Positions 31,101 to 40,376 of a stretch of DNA of 64,000 nucleotides are shown here, one piece after another; position 1 is the stretch's first letter, and each line of letters opens with the position of its first letter. Position numbers and translations under genes: made by a program. The notes below the pieces were generated by a model, which saw only the letters and a program-made list of their open reading frames with translations, was not told the origin of the DNA and ran no database searches. The stretch lies in NCBI RefSeq assembly GCF_011174705.1, contig NZ_JAANIJ010000001.1, positions 1,426,001 through 1,490,000 of the forward strand. Reading direction: 5' to 3'. Origin of the DNA: Tessaracoccus coleopterorum. Lineage in GTDB: Bacteria; Actinomycetota; Actinomycetes; Propionibacteriales; Propionibacteriaceae.

Positions 31101-32246
31101 AGCAGGAAGGTGGCGCCGGGCACCAGCTGGCCGGCGGTGTTGCGCTTCTCGATGGCGAACTCGGGCAGCTCGACGGCACGACGGCCTCGAAGCGGGCGCG
31201 GTCGCTCAGCTCCGACGACTCCGACGGGAGGTGCGGGTGCGGATGTCGATCTGTCCGAAGGAGCGGCGGTCGCAGGTGGCGCCGCCGGAGGCGAAGTCGA
31301 GGGCGGTGAGGTTGATGCCGACCTCGAAGAAGGTCTTCGGCGCGTAGCCGGAGACGGTGACGGCGTTCTGCTCCCCGATGACGGCGCTGGCGTTGATGCT
31401 CTGGGTCACCCAGGCGCTGCCGTTCCAGATGGCGAAGCTGATGAGCTGGAACGGCCCATTGCCGCCCTGCTCGATGCCAAGCATGAAGTCGCCGACGGTC
31501 CGGGTGGGGGCGATGCCCGTCGCGACGACCTGGTTGAACTCGACGTTGTAGTAGACCGAGCCGGAGCCGTCCTTACGCACGAACGCCATGTTGAGGTACT
31601 GCTGGCCACCCACGTTGTCGAGGTACCAGCGGATGAGGCCGAAGTCGGCCTTGCCGGGGGCGGTCGCCGACTCGCTGGTCCAGCCCGCCGGGTCGTTCTC
31701 CTTGCCGCTGAGCTGCGTCGCGTCGGAGAACCCGTCGTCGAAGCTGTTGTGGAAGACGGAGTTCCAGTCCTTGCCGGGAGGGTTCATGGTGCCAGCGGTC
31801 AGGTCGCCGTCGATCTCGAACCCGCCCGATAGCGCGGCGAGCGGCGCCATGGCCAAGGGAGTGGGCTGCTCAGCGGCAACAGCCTCGTCCTCGGTCGCTG
31901 GAGTCACCTCGCCAACCGCGGGCTGAACCGGGCTGGTCTTCTCCTCGGCCGGGGCGCTGGGCTCCTCGGCCGGAGCGCTGGGCTCCTCGGCCGGGGCACT
32001 CGGCTCCTCGGCCGGGGCGCTCGGCTCGGCCGGGGCACTCGGCTCCTCGGCCGGGGCGCTCGGCTCCTCAACCGGAGCGCTCGGCTCCTCAGCCGGGTCC
32101 TCGGCCTGCGGCGACTCAACCGTGTTGGCAGTGTCGGGCGTCGTGGCTGGTTCCTTGGCGCCGGCGATGACGGGCTGGGCCGCCATCGAGAGCATGAGTA
32201 GGAACGCCAGACAAAGGCGTGGAAAAACAGTCAATGAACGCGACAT
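25107..32246 (-). CDS. Giant repetitive surface protein (about 2,380 residues)
   Basis: Secreted, probably wall-anchored protein. A signal peptide (VFPRLCLAFLLMLSMAAQPV) is followed by a stalk of EEPSAPA repeats (31941-32090). An N-terminal domain of about 230 residues starts GGFEIDGDLTAGTMNPPGKD. A prealbumin/SpaA-like segment (VTETVAPPGYLLPAP) leads to about eight tandem modules of 230-240 residues. Module hallmarks are ADLTVTK, FDRSYLWDVTKTG, VTYEVVVTP, DSGWAMSG, VANPNDWQDV, a Cys pair (CTV/YTCTF) and VTVTDDHVTFDPAW. In a corrected frame the end is ETPLTG, AAAGALVGLLGLAWG, TRRRRS: a sorting-signal layout with a degenerate motif. GGGGAG lies 8-9 bases before the ATG. About a dozen frame changes are scattered along it. 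Confidence 0.8.
25190..30860 (-). repeat. Array of about eight tandem ~0.7-kb protein-coding modules
   Basis: Module boundaries, judged by the ADLT-like motif on the minus strand, fall near 30149, 29425, 28740, 28038, 27355, 26640 and 25915, with an additional module before the first. Spacing is 683-725 bases. The modules have diverged in sequence but keep the order of motifs, including two cysteines that could form a disulfide. Confidence 0.75.
31941..32090 (-). repeat. EEPSAPA heptapeptide repeat stalk
   Basis: Seven near-identical 21-base units encode Glu-Glu-Pro-Ser-Ala-Pro-Ala/Val; one unit lacks a codon. It directly follows the signal peptide region and should form a stiff, acidic, proline-rich spacer. 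Confidence 0.85.
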
Positions 32247-32648
32247 GGCGCCATCTCCCCAAGATGGAACGGAAAAATAGGCACCCCCTGCGCCTTCCGT
32301 TTGCTGAAGGCTAGGGCATGCAGTTCACACTGGCAATCAACTTCCGGCCAGTCTTCGTTCGTGGACACGAGCGCGGCGACGCATCGCCCTCCGCGCCGGG
32401 CCCCGACCGGTTCGGAGGTGCGCCCAGGAACGCGGTCCCGGTCCTCGTCACAGCCGTGTGAGCACGCCAGCTCTCGGGTTTCCAACCACCTACCCCGGTC
32501 GGCAACGGCGATCGGGGGCGACCGCGGAACCCCTCCACCTGGAACTCCCCTCGTGGGACCCGGCCACCTCTCTCACGCAACGGGTCCCCGGCCACGGTCA
32601 CCGCGGCGCCGTCTGAGAAGATGGACCCGGCAATCACAAGGAGGACCG
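32247..32648. other. Intergenic region between divergent genes
   Basis: About 400 bases separating the surface-protein gene (minus) from fumarase (plus). It must hold both promoters, but I see no convincing -35/-10 pairs. The fumarase ribosome site AAGGAGG lies just before 32649. No open frame here resembles a protein. Confidence 0.5.
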
Positions 32649-34347
32649 ATGCCGGAGTTTCGCTACGTTGACATGCTGCCGATCGGGAAGGACGAGACGC
32701 CCTACCGACTGCTGACGACCGAGGGGTCGAACTGGTCGACGGACCCGACGGCCGGAAGTTCCTGAAGGTGGCACCCGAGGCGCTCACGCTGCTCGCGGAG
32801 ACGGCGATGCACGACATCGCCCACTACCTGCGCCCCGCGCACCTGCAGCAGCTGCGCAACATCATGGACGACCCGGAGGCGTCGCCGAACGACAAGTTCG
32901 TGGCGCTCGACCTCCTGAAGAACGCCAACATCGCGGCTGGCGGCGTGCTCCCCATGTGCCAGGACACCGGCACCGCGATCATCATGGGCAAGCGTGGCCA
33001 GCAGGTGCTCACCGAAGGCACCGACGAGAAGCCGCTGAGCCTGGGCGTCTTCGACGCCTACACCAAGCTGAACCTCCGGTACTCGCAGAACGCCCCCCTC
33101 ACGATGTGGGAGGAGAAGAACACCGGCTCCAACCTGCCCGCGCAGATCGAGCTGTACGCCGACACCGCCGAGGGCCACGAGAACAACTACAAGTTCCTCT
33201 TCATGGCCAAGGGCGGCGGCTCCGCCAACAAGTCGTACCTGTTCCAGGAGACCAAGGCGATCCTCAACCCCGACTCGATGATCTCGTTCCTCGAACAGAA
33301 GATCCGGGCGCTGGGCACCGCGGCCTGCCCGCCGTACCACCTGGCGATCGTCGTCGGCGGCACGTCGGCCGAGTTCGCGCTGAAGACGGCCAAGTACGCG
33401 TCTGCGAAGTACCTGGACAACCTGCCCACCGAGGGCTCGATGGCGGCCAATGGCTTCCGCGACCTCGAGTTGGAGGAGCAGGTCCTCGAGCTCACCCGGA
33501 AGCTCGGCATCGGCGCCCAGTTCGGCGGCAAGTACTTCTGCCACGACGTCCGCGTCATCCGCCTGCCCCGTCACGGCGCTTCGCTGCCAGTCGCGATGGC
33601 GGTCAGTTGCTCCGCCGACCGCCAGTGCCTCGGCAAGATCACCCCGGAGGGCGTGTTCATCGAGCAGCTCGAGACCGAGCCGGCCCGCTTCATGCCGGAG
33701 ACCGTCGACGCCGATCTCGATGCCGAGACCGACGGCGTCACGGGCACCGGAAAGGGCGCGGTCGTCCGGATCGACCTCACCAGGCCGATGCCCGAGATCC
33801 TCGCCGAGCTCAGCAAGCACCCCGTCAAGACCCGGGTGTCGCTCACCGGCCCGCTCATCGTCGGCCGTGACATCGCGCACGCCAAGATCAAGGAACGCCT
33901 CGACGCGGGCGAGGAGATGCCGCAGTACCTGAAGGACCACCCGGTGTACTACGCCGGTCCCGCCAAGACCCCGAGGGCATGGCGTCTGGTTCCTTCGGCC
34001 CCACCACCGCTGGACGGATGGACTCCTACGTGGACCAGTTCCAGGGCGTGGGCGGCTCGATGGTGATGCTGGCGAAGGGCAACCGCTCGCAGGCCGTCAC
34101 GGACGCGTGCAACACGCACGGCGGCTTCTACCTGGGCTCGATCGGAGGCCCCGCCGCCCGGCTCGCGCAGGACTGCATCAAGAAGGTCGAGGTCGTCGAG
34201 TACGAGGAGCTCGGCATGGAGGCGATCTGGAAGATAGAGGTGGAGGACTTCCCGGCGTTCATCGTGGTCGACGACAAGGGCAACGACTTCTTTGCCGAGG
34301 TGAACAAGCCGCTGGTGCTGAACATCCCGAAGCGCGAGGGTCTCTGA
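32649..34347 (+). CDS. fum: Fumarate hydratase, class I (iron-sulfur)
   Basis: Interconverts fumarate and malate in the TCA cycle; about 566 residues in one chain, the FumA/FumB layout. The N-terminal (alpha) part has [39 protein letters not shown] and [12 protein letters not shown], supplying cysteines for the [4Fe-4S] cluster. The C-terminal (beta) part has [47 protein letters not shown] and [19 protein letters not shown]. Frame changes near 32725 and 33970 are each fixed by one base. AAGGAGG precedes the ATG. The enzyme is oxygen-sensitive in other bacteria. Confidence 0.93.
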
Positions 34348-34359
34348 TCCTGGCCTGAC

Positions 34360-34393
34360 GCAGCCCCTTCCGCCGCCGTGCGGAGGGGGCTGC
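34360..34393 (+). terminator. Hairpin terminator between fumarase and the convergent gene
   Basis: Stem GCAGCCCCTTCCGC paired with GCGGAGGGGGCTGC (one mismatch), 6-base loop, 12 bases after the fumarase stop and just before the stop of the opposite-strand gene; it can serve both. Confidence 0.75.
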
Positions 34394-34402
34394 GGCGTCT
34401 TG

Positions 34403-35029
34403 TCAGGCAGTGACGGTGCGCACCCACCGGTTGCCGTCGTGCACGAAGCCGACCCGGGTGAGGTAGCCGGCCTCGGAGTCGGGGACCCCCTCCACGATGA
34501 CGCGCTGGAATCCCTTGTCGGCGAAGATCCCGGACCTGCGGTGCACGAACTCGCCCGGGGTGAAGTCGCGGTATCTGGGCGTCACCCAGTCAAGCTCGAC
34601 CCTGGCCTCGCCCGGTTCCCCGGCGCGCACCACCACGACGCCGACGGTCTCGTCGCCGCGGACCACGAGCCAGGCCGACCGGCCCGACGGGTCGGCATCG
34701 GCCAGAAACGTCGGATAGAAGGTGGCCACGTCGTTGGCGTGGACGTCGAGCACGCGGCGGAGGTACGCGTCCGACGGGGATACCTCGACCACCTCGAAGG
34801 CCCCCTCGTTGTGCTTGGCGCGGTAGAGGCGCACGAGCCAGTAGATGTCGATGACGGCGATGATCGCGTTCATTGCCATGAACGGCCACACGCCGATGAT
34901 GCCGTTGTAGGCGGCGGCGATGGCCGATCCGGCCAGGTTCATCCAGCGGAAGCGGATGACCCGCGCGACGATGAGCGACCACACCACCAGCCCGGATCCG
35001 ATCCAGCCGATGATCTCCAACCAGGGCAT
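34403..35029 (-). CDS. YgjV-like membrane domain fused to a GNAT-like domain
   Basis: 208 residues, intact. The first ~75 residues form three membrane helices (EIIGWIGSGLVVWSLIVARV, NLAGSAIAAAYNGIIGVWPF, AMNAIIAVIDIYWLVRLYRA), matching the small YgjV-type inner membrane family. The rest is a soluble domain with SAWLVVRGDETVGVVVVR and GFQRVIVEGVPDSEAGYLTR, then VGFVHDGNRWVRTV, the beta-sheet pattern of a GNAT acetyltransferase. A fused membrane-acetyltransferase protein fits; the substrate is unknown. The cytoplasmic position of the second domain is inferred. Confidence 0.7.
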   Translation of the reverse strand: MPWLEIIGWIGSGLVVWSLIVARVIRFRWMNLAGSAIAAAYNGIIGVWPFMAMNAIIAVIDIYWLVRLYRAKHNEGAFEVVEVSPSDAYLRRVLDVHANDVATFYPTFLADADPSGRSAWLVVRGDETVGVVVVRAGEPGEARVELDWVTPRYRDFTPGEFVHRRSGIFADKGFQRVIVEGVPDSEAGYLTRVGFVHDGNRWVRTVTA

Positions 35030-35180
35030 CGCAGCCTCCTCTGCTGCCCGATCCTAGGGGTGGCGCCACGGCTCCGCCCCCGGGTGCGCATTCTGCGTGA
35101 CGCGGGCCCTTTTCGTCGAGGCCATGGGCCTCCCGTAGACTTTCGGGTTGGCCGCGACTCTCTCAGCCGCGGTGCGGCGG

Positions 35181-36425
35181 ATGGGATGTGATCGGGTGCG
35201 GAGCCCAGGCTTGGACCGGAACTTCAACAGATTCTGGACCGGTGAGTCGCTCTCGCATTTCGCCGTCCAGCTCGGCGCCGTCGCGCTCCCCGTCATCTCG
35301 GTCGAGCTTCTGCACGCGACCGAGGCACAGCTCGGCTACCTCAACGCGGCCTCGACGGCCGCGTTCCTCATCCTCGGCCTTCCGGCTGGTGCGTGGGTGG
35401 ACCGGTGGTTCAAACGCCCGACGATGATCTGGGCCAACCTGACCCGTGGCGCCGCCATCGCCATGGTGCCGCTCCTGTACTACACCGACCTGCTCGAGCT
35501 GTGGCATCTGTACCTGATCGCAGGCGTGGTCGGCGTCGCCACGGTGTTCTTCGACGTGGCATACCAGAGCTTCATCCCCATGCTGGTCGGACCCGGTCTG
35601 ATCTCGCGGGCCAACTCGAGGATGGAGGCGACCGCGCAGTTGGCCCGGCTGGCAGGCCCGCGCTCGGCGGGCTGTTGCTGAAGGTGATGAGTGCGCCGCT
35701 GCTGTTTCTGGCCGACAGCCTCGGGTACCTCGCCAGCTGGTGCTTCCTGCTCATGACGCGCGACCACGAGGCGGAGTACCGGGCAACCCGCCCGCCTCGG
35801 GCCGATCGCAATCTGGTTGCGGAGATCCGCGAGGGTCTGCGGTTCGTCATCCGGCAGCCCGCGATCAGCCGGATCACCTTCGCGTCGTTCCTCAGCAACT
35901 TCGCCTCCACCGCCACGTACACGCTGGTGCCGATCGTCGTGCTGCGGCTCCTCGGGTTCACGCCTTTCGAGTACGGGTTGATCATGACGCTGGGCGCCAT
36001 CGGCGGGCTGCTGGGCGCCTCCATGGCGGGCAGGATCGGGAGGAGGGTCGGCACCGCCAACGCGGTCAGGTTCTCCACCCTGTCGGGGCTCTCGCGGTGT
36101 TCTGCTACCCGGTGGCGCTGCTGCTGGACAACGGGCTCGCGCAGTTCACGGTGTTGGTGGTCGGATCGTTCATCGGAAACGCGGCCATCCTGGTCTACAA
36201 CGTCACGCAGGTCTCGCTGCGGCAGCGGCTGTGCCCGCCCACCTGCTGGGCAGGATGAACGCCTCGGTGCGGTTCATCGTGTGGGGAATCATGCCGATCA
36301 GCGCGATCGCTGCCGGCACGCTCAGCCAGGTGCTCGGGGTCGGCAACTTCCTGTGGATCACCGCGGCGATGGGGACGCTGGCGTTCCTGCCGCTGCTGCG
36401 CCTGCACCGCTACATCGACGCCTGA
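35181..36425 (+). CDS. MFS transporter, EntS/MFS_3-like exporter
   Basis: Twelve-helix exporter, about 415 residues. The N-terminus (LDRNFNRFWTGESLSHFAVQ) with GAVALPVISVELLHATEAQL, LPAGAWVDRWFKRP and ANLTRGAAIAMVPLLYY is typical of the MFS_3 group that exports drugs or siderophores. Later motifs are FASFLSNFASTATYTLVPIV and LLGASMAGRIGRRVGTANAV. Frame changes occur near 35660, 36090 and 36235; each is repaired by one base. The start is uncertain: ATG 35181, GTG 35196 or TTG 35148, none with a good ribosome site. Confidence 0.85.
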
Positions 36426-36541
36426 CCTGCGTCCCTCCTCGGGGCAACCACCTCCCCCGCCTCTTGGCTGCCCACCCGCGGCGGCCCTCCCCTCCGCCCC
36501 CACCCCGGGTGCCAGCCCGCAGCCCCGGCCTGGTGGCTGGA

Positions 36542-37130
36542 AAAATCGGCCAGTAGCCGATTCTGGTCGGTCTGCCTGAAAAAGGCGCCCACTGACTTGC
36601 CCGTCCTCCTGCCGGGCCTCCTGGAAAAATCGGCCAGTGGCCGGTTCTGGTCGGTCCTGCTGAAGAAAGTGACCACCACCCCGCTCCTTGGTGGCGTCGC
36701 GGCAGACGGGGAACTCCCTCTGGGCCGTCGGCCAAGGCTGCGCGGTGGTCGGGGTTCTTGGCAGCAACGGGGATGGTTCTACGTGCGCCGGGTCTGGGCT
36801 GCCGGGCCTCGGAAAAATGGGCCAGTAGCCGATTCTGGTCGGTCCTGCTGAAAATAGTGGCCACTGCCCTCTACCGGGCTCTCGGAAGAATGGACCAGTA
36901 GCCGATTCTGGTCGGTCCTGCTGAAAATAGTGACCACTACCCCGCTCCTTGGTGGCGTCGCGGCAGACGGGGATCCCCCGTCTGGGTCGTCGGCCAGGGT
37001 TGCGCGGTGGTTGGGGTTCCTGGCAGCAACGGGGATGGTTCTGCGCGCGCCGGGTCTGGGCTGCCGGGCCTCGGAAGAATGGACCAGTAGCCGATTCTGG
37101 TCGGTCCTGCTGAAAATAGTGACCACTACC
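36542..37130 (+). repeat. Array of five copies of a two-hairpin repeat element
   Basis: Copies at 36542-36595, 36626-36681, 36814-36868, 36897-36951 and 37076-37130, all in + orientation. Each starts AATCGGC-CAGTA-GCCGATT (a perfect 7-bp stem in the first copy, one or two mismatches in others), followed by CTGGTCGGTCCTGCTGAAAA and GTGACCACTACC, where TGGTC and GACCA can form a second stem. Further copies are at 6924, 7018, 39160-39212 (reversed) and 63904. Between copies lies a second repeated segment (about 130 bases, including CCGCTCCTTGGTGGCGTCGC), with units starting at 36681, 36942 and 37131; the last two are 189 bases apart. Confidence 0.88.
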
Positions 37131-37215
37131 CCGCTCCTTGGTGGCGTCGCGGCAGACGGGGATCCCCCGTCTGGGTCGTCGGCCAGGGTTGCGCGGTGGT
37201 TGGGGTTCTTGGCAG

Positions 37216-37599
37216 CAATGACGGACGGGCCGACGCTGGGGAAGTCTCGCTGCCGGGTTTCCGTCCGCCGACCCCACCGCCACCACCGCGAAGGCCAGCC
37301 CGTGCCTCCCGCCAACAGCAGTCGGTTGAGCCGGGCCGGCGGTGAGGAACGAGACGCCGCCCGTGTCGAAACCACTCCCGTCGATGGGCAGGGGCTCGAC
37401 CACTAGGCATTTTGACGTCGGCGTTCGTTGGGCTGCGCTGCCGGGCCACCTGAGCTGTCGTCGGGTTCGTGGCAGCAACGGGGTCGTGCTGCCGGGTGGC
37501 CGTGCTCCTGCCAGCCCCTGGGAGAGATCGGCCGGTGGCCCGATCCGCGATGAGGTGGCCACGTCGAGGACCCTGACGGCGGGGCAGACGGGCTCAGCG
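37216..37599. other. Non-coding stretch downstream of the HNH gene
   Basis: About 380 bases after the repeat array. It contains degenerate pieces of the same spacer segment (TGGCAGCAACGGGG near 37469). Open frames on both strands are by-products of GC-rich repeat sequence and resemble no protein. Confidence 0.5.
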
Positions 37600-38984
37600 T
37601 CAGGTGGTGAGGGGCAGGGTGCCGTGCCCCGGAATGGGGTCCGGCAGGGGTCGAGCCGTGCCGGGGCAGGAACTCGGGCATCGCGTGCTGGTTGATCCGG
37701 ACTTCCCACCGTTCCCGGGCAGGGTCCCGCCCAGAGATTCGGTCTGGGGTCTGCCTGGTGGGTGGTGCATGCGGGGTGGTTCGACCAGTTTGTGGTGTTT
37801 CGGACACAGCAGGACCAGGTTCCCCAGGCAGGTCCGGCCGCCATCCCACCACGGAACCACGTGATGGGCCTCACACTCATGGTCGGCCGCGTCGCAGCCG
37901 GGGAACGCACAGCCGCGGTCCCGGATGCTGAGCGCGAGGCGGATCTCGTCGGAGACCAGCCGCCGCGTTCGGCCCAGATCGAGTATCTCAGAGGCGGTGC
38001 CCAGGACGACGGGGGTGAGGTCGGCGTCGCAGCACAGGCGCCGCAACTCGCCGGCGCTGATCTTCTGCCCCGACGGCAGCACTCCTGCCTGCTCAACCCG
38101 ACGCCGCAGCGTCTCTTCGTCGAGGTGGACCACGACCCGGGCCCGGTCCTGCGCCACCCGCACACCCGAGGTGTCATGTCCGCGGATGATCGCCATGAAC
38201 GCGTCCGCCGCCCGCTGCTCCGGAGTCACCTCAGGCCGACCCACGCCTGCCGAGCGTCGATCGTCACGGGTGGCGCGCTTGACGGCCTCGACCCGCGCCT
38301 CGACCAGCCGCACGAGCTCGGCACCGTCGACGGCGGGGACCTGACCGGAGAAATGCAGCGATCCGTCGTCGTAGTGGTACCGGAACGCCCGGTTCCGCTC
38401 CGCGCGACGCTGCTGCGCCTCCAACCGCACCTGCTCCCGCTCCGCCGCATCCGCTTCGCACGAGACGGGATCCGCGACGTCCAACGCCTCACCAGCGAGA
38501 CGCTTCAACGCGTTGGTGTCGAGCCGGGCCGCCTTCGCGACCAGGAACTCCGCCGCCCTGCCCTGCTGCTCCACACTCAACCGGGACGGGAGATCGTCGA
38601 GCATCGCCGTGATACACGCGGCCTGCCTGGTCGAGACCGTCCCGTCCACAGCCGCCCGCCCAACCTCGGGATGTGCGGCCAGGTCGTGGCCGGCGAAGAT
38701 GATCCCGGTCGCCTCACCCTTCGTGGCCCGCCGGGTCGATTTCAGCCAGACCGCCATCGTCAACCCGGTCGCAGCCTCCGCAACACGGCGCCGGTCGGCG
38801 TCGGAGATCGCCAGGGAACGGGTGGCGAGCAGTCGGTCGATCAGGGTGTTGAGGGAGGCCAACTGCTCCAACTCGTGTTCCGGGTGACGGAGGCCTCTGG
38901 TGGGGCCGCATTCCACTGGTCGAGGCCCTGTTCCAGCCGCGCGATTGCCTCATCGCGGGTGTTCGGGAAAAGGGTGTTCGACAC
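37600..38984 (-). CDS. DUF222/HNH endonuclease
   Basis: About 460 residues. The N-terminal DUF222 region begins VSNTLFPNTRDEAIARLEQG and includes LNTLIDRLLATRSLAISDAD and GEATGIIFAGHDLAAHPEVG. The C-terminal HNH nuclease has CAFPGCDAADHECEAHHVVP then WWDGGRTCLGNLVLLCPKHH, with metal-binding Cys pairs and the catalytic His. One base is missing near 38892. The GTG start at 38984 sits 6 bases after TAGAAT, so the transcript is probably leaderless. Members are abundant in Actinobacteria with no established role. Repeat elements of one family flank it in opposite orientations. Confidence 0.88.
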
Positions 38985-38990
38985 GCCTCT

Positions 38991-39019
38991 ATTCTAGCCA
39001 TTCCGATGCCTGTATCCAA
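38991..39019 (-). promoter_or_regulatory. Leaderless promoter of the HNH gene
   Basis: On the minus strand, TTGGAT (39014-39019) and TAGAAT (38991-38996) are separated by 17 bases; TAGAAT ends 6 bases before the GTG start. Confidence 0.6.
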
Positions 39020-39159
39020 TAGTTCCGGGGCATTTTCTTTTGCTCTGAACCGACTGTTGGCTAGGGGTGTTGTCCGCAATCACCCCGGTGTTGTCCGTCG
39101 GGAGAATACCTTTCCCTGGGGTCGATTAAATGCCATGTTCCGGCATCGTGTCGACGGGT

Positions 39160-39212
39160 TAGTGGTCATTAATTTTCGTGTGACCGATCAGAATGGGCCA
39201 CTGGCCGATTTT
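39160..39212 (-). repeat. Dispersed two-hairpin repeat, reversed copy
   Basis: Read on the minus strand: AAAATCGGCCAGTGGCCCAT, TTCTGATCGGTC, GAAAATTAATGACCACTAAC. It matches the whole element at 36897-36951, not just its core. It lies upstream of the HNH gene in the orientation opposite to the downstream array. Confidence 0.88.
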
Positions 39213-39291
39213 GGGGAGCAGCCCGGGACGTGGGTGGGCGCCCCCGGACCGCCCGCCCAGGCGCCCCACCCGGCTGCCCCAGGAGTGCGAC

Positions 39292-39311
39292 AGATGAGAA
39301 GATTCTCATCT
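39292..39311. promoter_or_regulatory. Palindrome upstream of the acidic exported protein (candidate regulator site)
   Basis: AGATGAGAA-GA-TTCTCATCT, perfect 9-base arms. Its 16-base core, ATGAGAAG(A/G)(T/C)TCTCAT, recurs at 41865-41880. Located 54 bases upstream of the start at 39365. Confidence 0.6.
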
Positions 39312-39364
39312 GTGCCTACGCACAACCTCATCGGTCGCGGCTTTACTTTCACAAGGAGGCTGAC

Positions 39365-39691
39365 ATGCGAAGGAACTGGCTCATCGCGCTGGGTGTGGTG
39401 ACCGTGTTCGGCCTGCTCGCGGGCTGGGCGATCGCCTCGCTCCTGAGTTCCCCGGAGGATCCCGAGCCACAGCCTGCCATCCGCGTGACGGCGTCCTCAC
39501 CGGTCGACTCCCCCTCCCCCGCACCCACGGCCCAGGGCACCGCGCCGTCAACCGTCGTGCCACCTTCCCCGTCCCAGACTCCGACGATCGAGCCCACCAC
39601 CCCGCAGCAGGTATCACCCGCAGCACCCAATCCAGTCGACGATGACGACGACGACGATGACCACGAGCCCGACGACGACGACGACGACTGA
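39365..39691 (+). CDS. Small exported or membrane-anchored protein with poly-Asp tail
   Basis: 108 residues, intact. A single N-terminal membrane/signal helix (RRNWLIALGVVTVFGLLAGW) is followed by a Pro/Ser/Thr-rich linker (PTAQGTAPSTVVPPSPSQTP) and an extremely acidic C-terminus: eight Asp, HEP, six Asp, stop. The tail should bind cations. AAGGAGG at 39353-39359 gives a strong ribosome site. No family recognised. A palindrome shared with the gene at 41949 lies upstream, and the two-component system is encoded convergently next to it, so its control by that system is a fair inference. Confidence 0.75.
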   Translation: MRRNWLIALGVVTVFGLLAGWAIASLLSSPEDPEPQPAIRVTASSPVDSPSPAPTAQGTAPSTVVPPSPSQTPTIEPTTPQQVSPAAPNPVDDDDDDDDHEPDDDDDD

Positions 39692-39715
39692 GTCTCAGAG
39701 ACGACTGAGACTCAG
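39688..39715. terminator. Bidirectional hairpin overlapping two stop codons
   Basis: CTGAGTCTCAG (39688-39698) and CTGAGACTCAG (39705-39715) form a perfect 11-bp stem with a 6-base loop. It includes the stop of the acidic protein gene and the last codons of the response regulator gene on the other strand. Confidence 0.7.
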
Positions 39716-40376
39716 ATGAGTCGGTAGCCCATCCCCCGAACCGTCTCGAAGCGCTCGCGCCCCAGTTTGCCGCGCAGGTACCGCACGTAAACGTCGACCA
39801 CGTTGGAGCCTGGATCGAAGTCAAAACCCCACACGTTGCTCAGCAACTGCTCGCGACTCAGCACCTGGCCGGCGTTGCGCAGGAACGTCTCGGTGAGCGC
39901 AAACTCGCGGGCAGAGAGGTCGACCCATTCACCGTCGACCTCCGCCCTCCGACTGCGGAAGTCGAGGGTGAGCCCGTTGTGGCTCAGCTGCGTTCCCGCC
40001 CCGACGGCCGTCGGCTGCTCGGTGCGGAGCCGCAGCCGGATCCGGGCCAGCAACTCCTCGAAGGAGAACGGCTTCGGCATGTAGTCGTCGGCTCCTCCCT
40101 CGAGGCCAGCCACCCTGTCCTCGACCGAGGATCGCGCCGTCAGCATGATCACCGGAACTGTGACCCCTGCCCACGAACCCGCTCAAGCACCTCGAACCCG
40201 TCGATGTCGGGAAGGCCGACGTCGAGGAGCATCAGGTCGAACTCACCATGCACGGCGAGCGAGACCGCCTCAATCCCGGACGCACATTGGTGGGCCGTGA
40301 ATCCCGCGGCCTTGAGACCCTTCGCGATGAAGGCGGCGATGCGGGTCTCGTCCTCGACGATGAGCACAGTGCTCAC
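39712..40376 (-). CDS. Two-component response regulator, OmpR/PhoB family
   Basis: About 221 residues. The receiver domain reads [20 protein letters not shown] with the phospho-acceptor Asp in [20 protein letters not shown], the Thr in VIMLTARSS and the Lys in [11 protein letters not shown]. The winged-helix output domain has [19 protein letters not shown] and [17 protein letters not shown], ending GMGYRLI. One base is missing near 40150. The GTG start at 40376 overlaps the kinase stop (GTGA), so both come from one operon transcribed from near 41850. Confidence 0.93.

Noticed and set aside
36542..37215. Possible CRISPR array
   Set aside because: Repeats are ~55 bp with internal hairpins, irregular spacing, and spacers that are themselves repeated; no cas genes in the window.
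36195..38177. 660-codon minus-strand frame across the repeat array
   Set aside because: The product is made of repeated translated repeat DNA (QDRPESATGPF-type strings) joined to the HNH gene in the wrong frame; not a protein.
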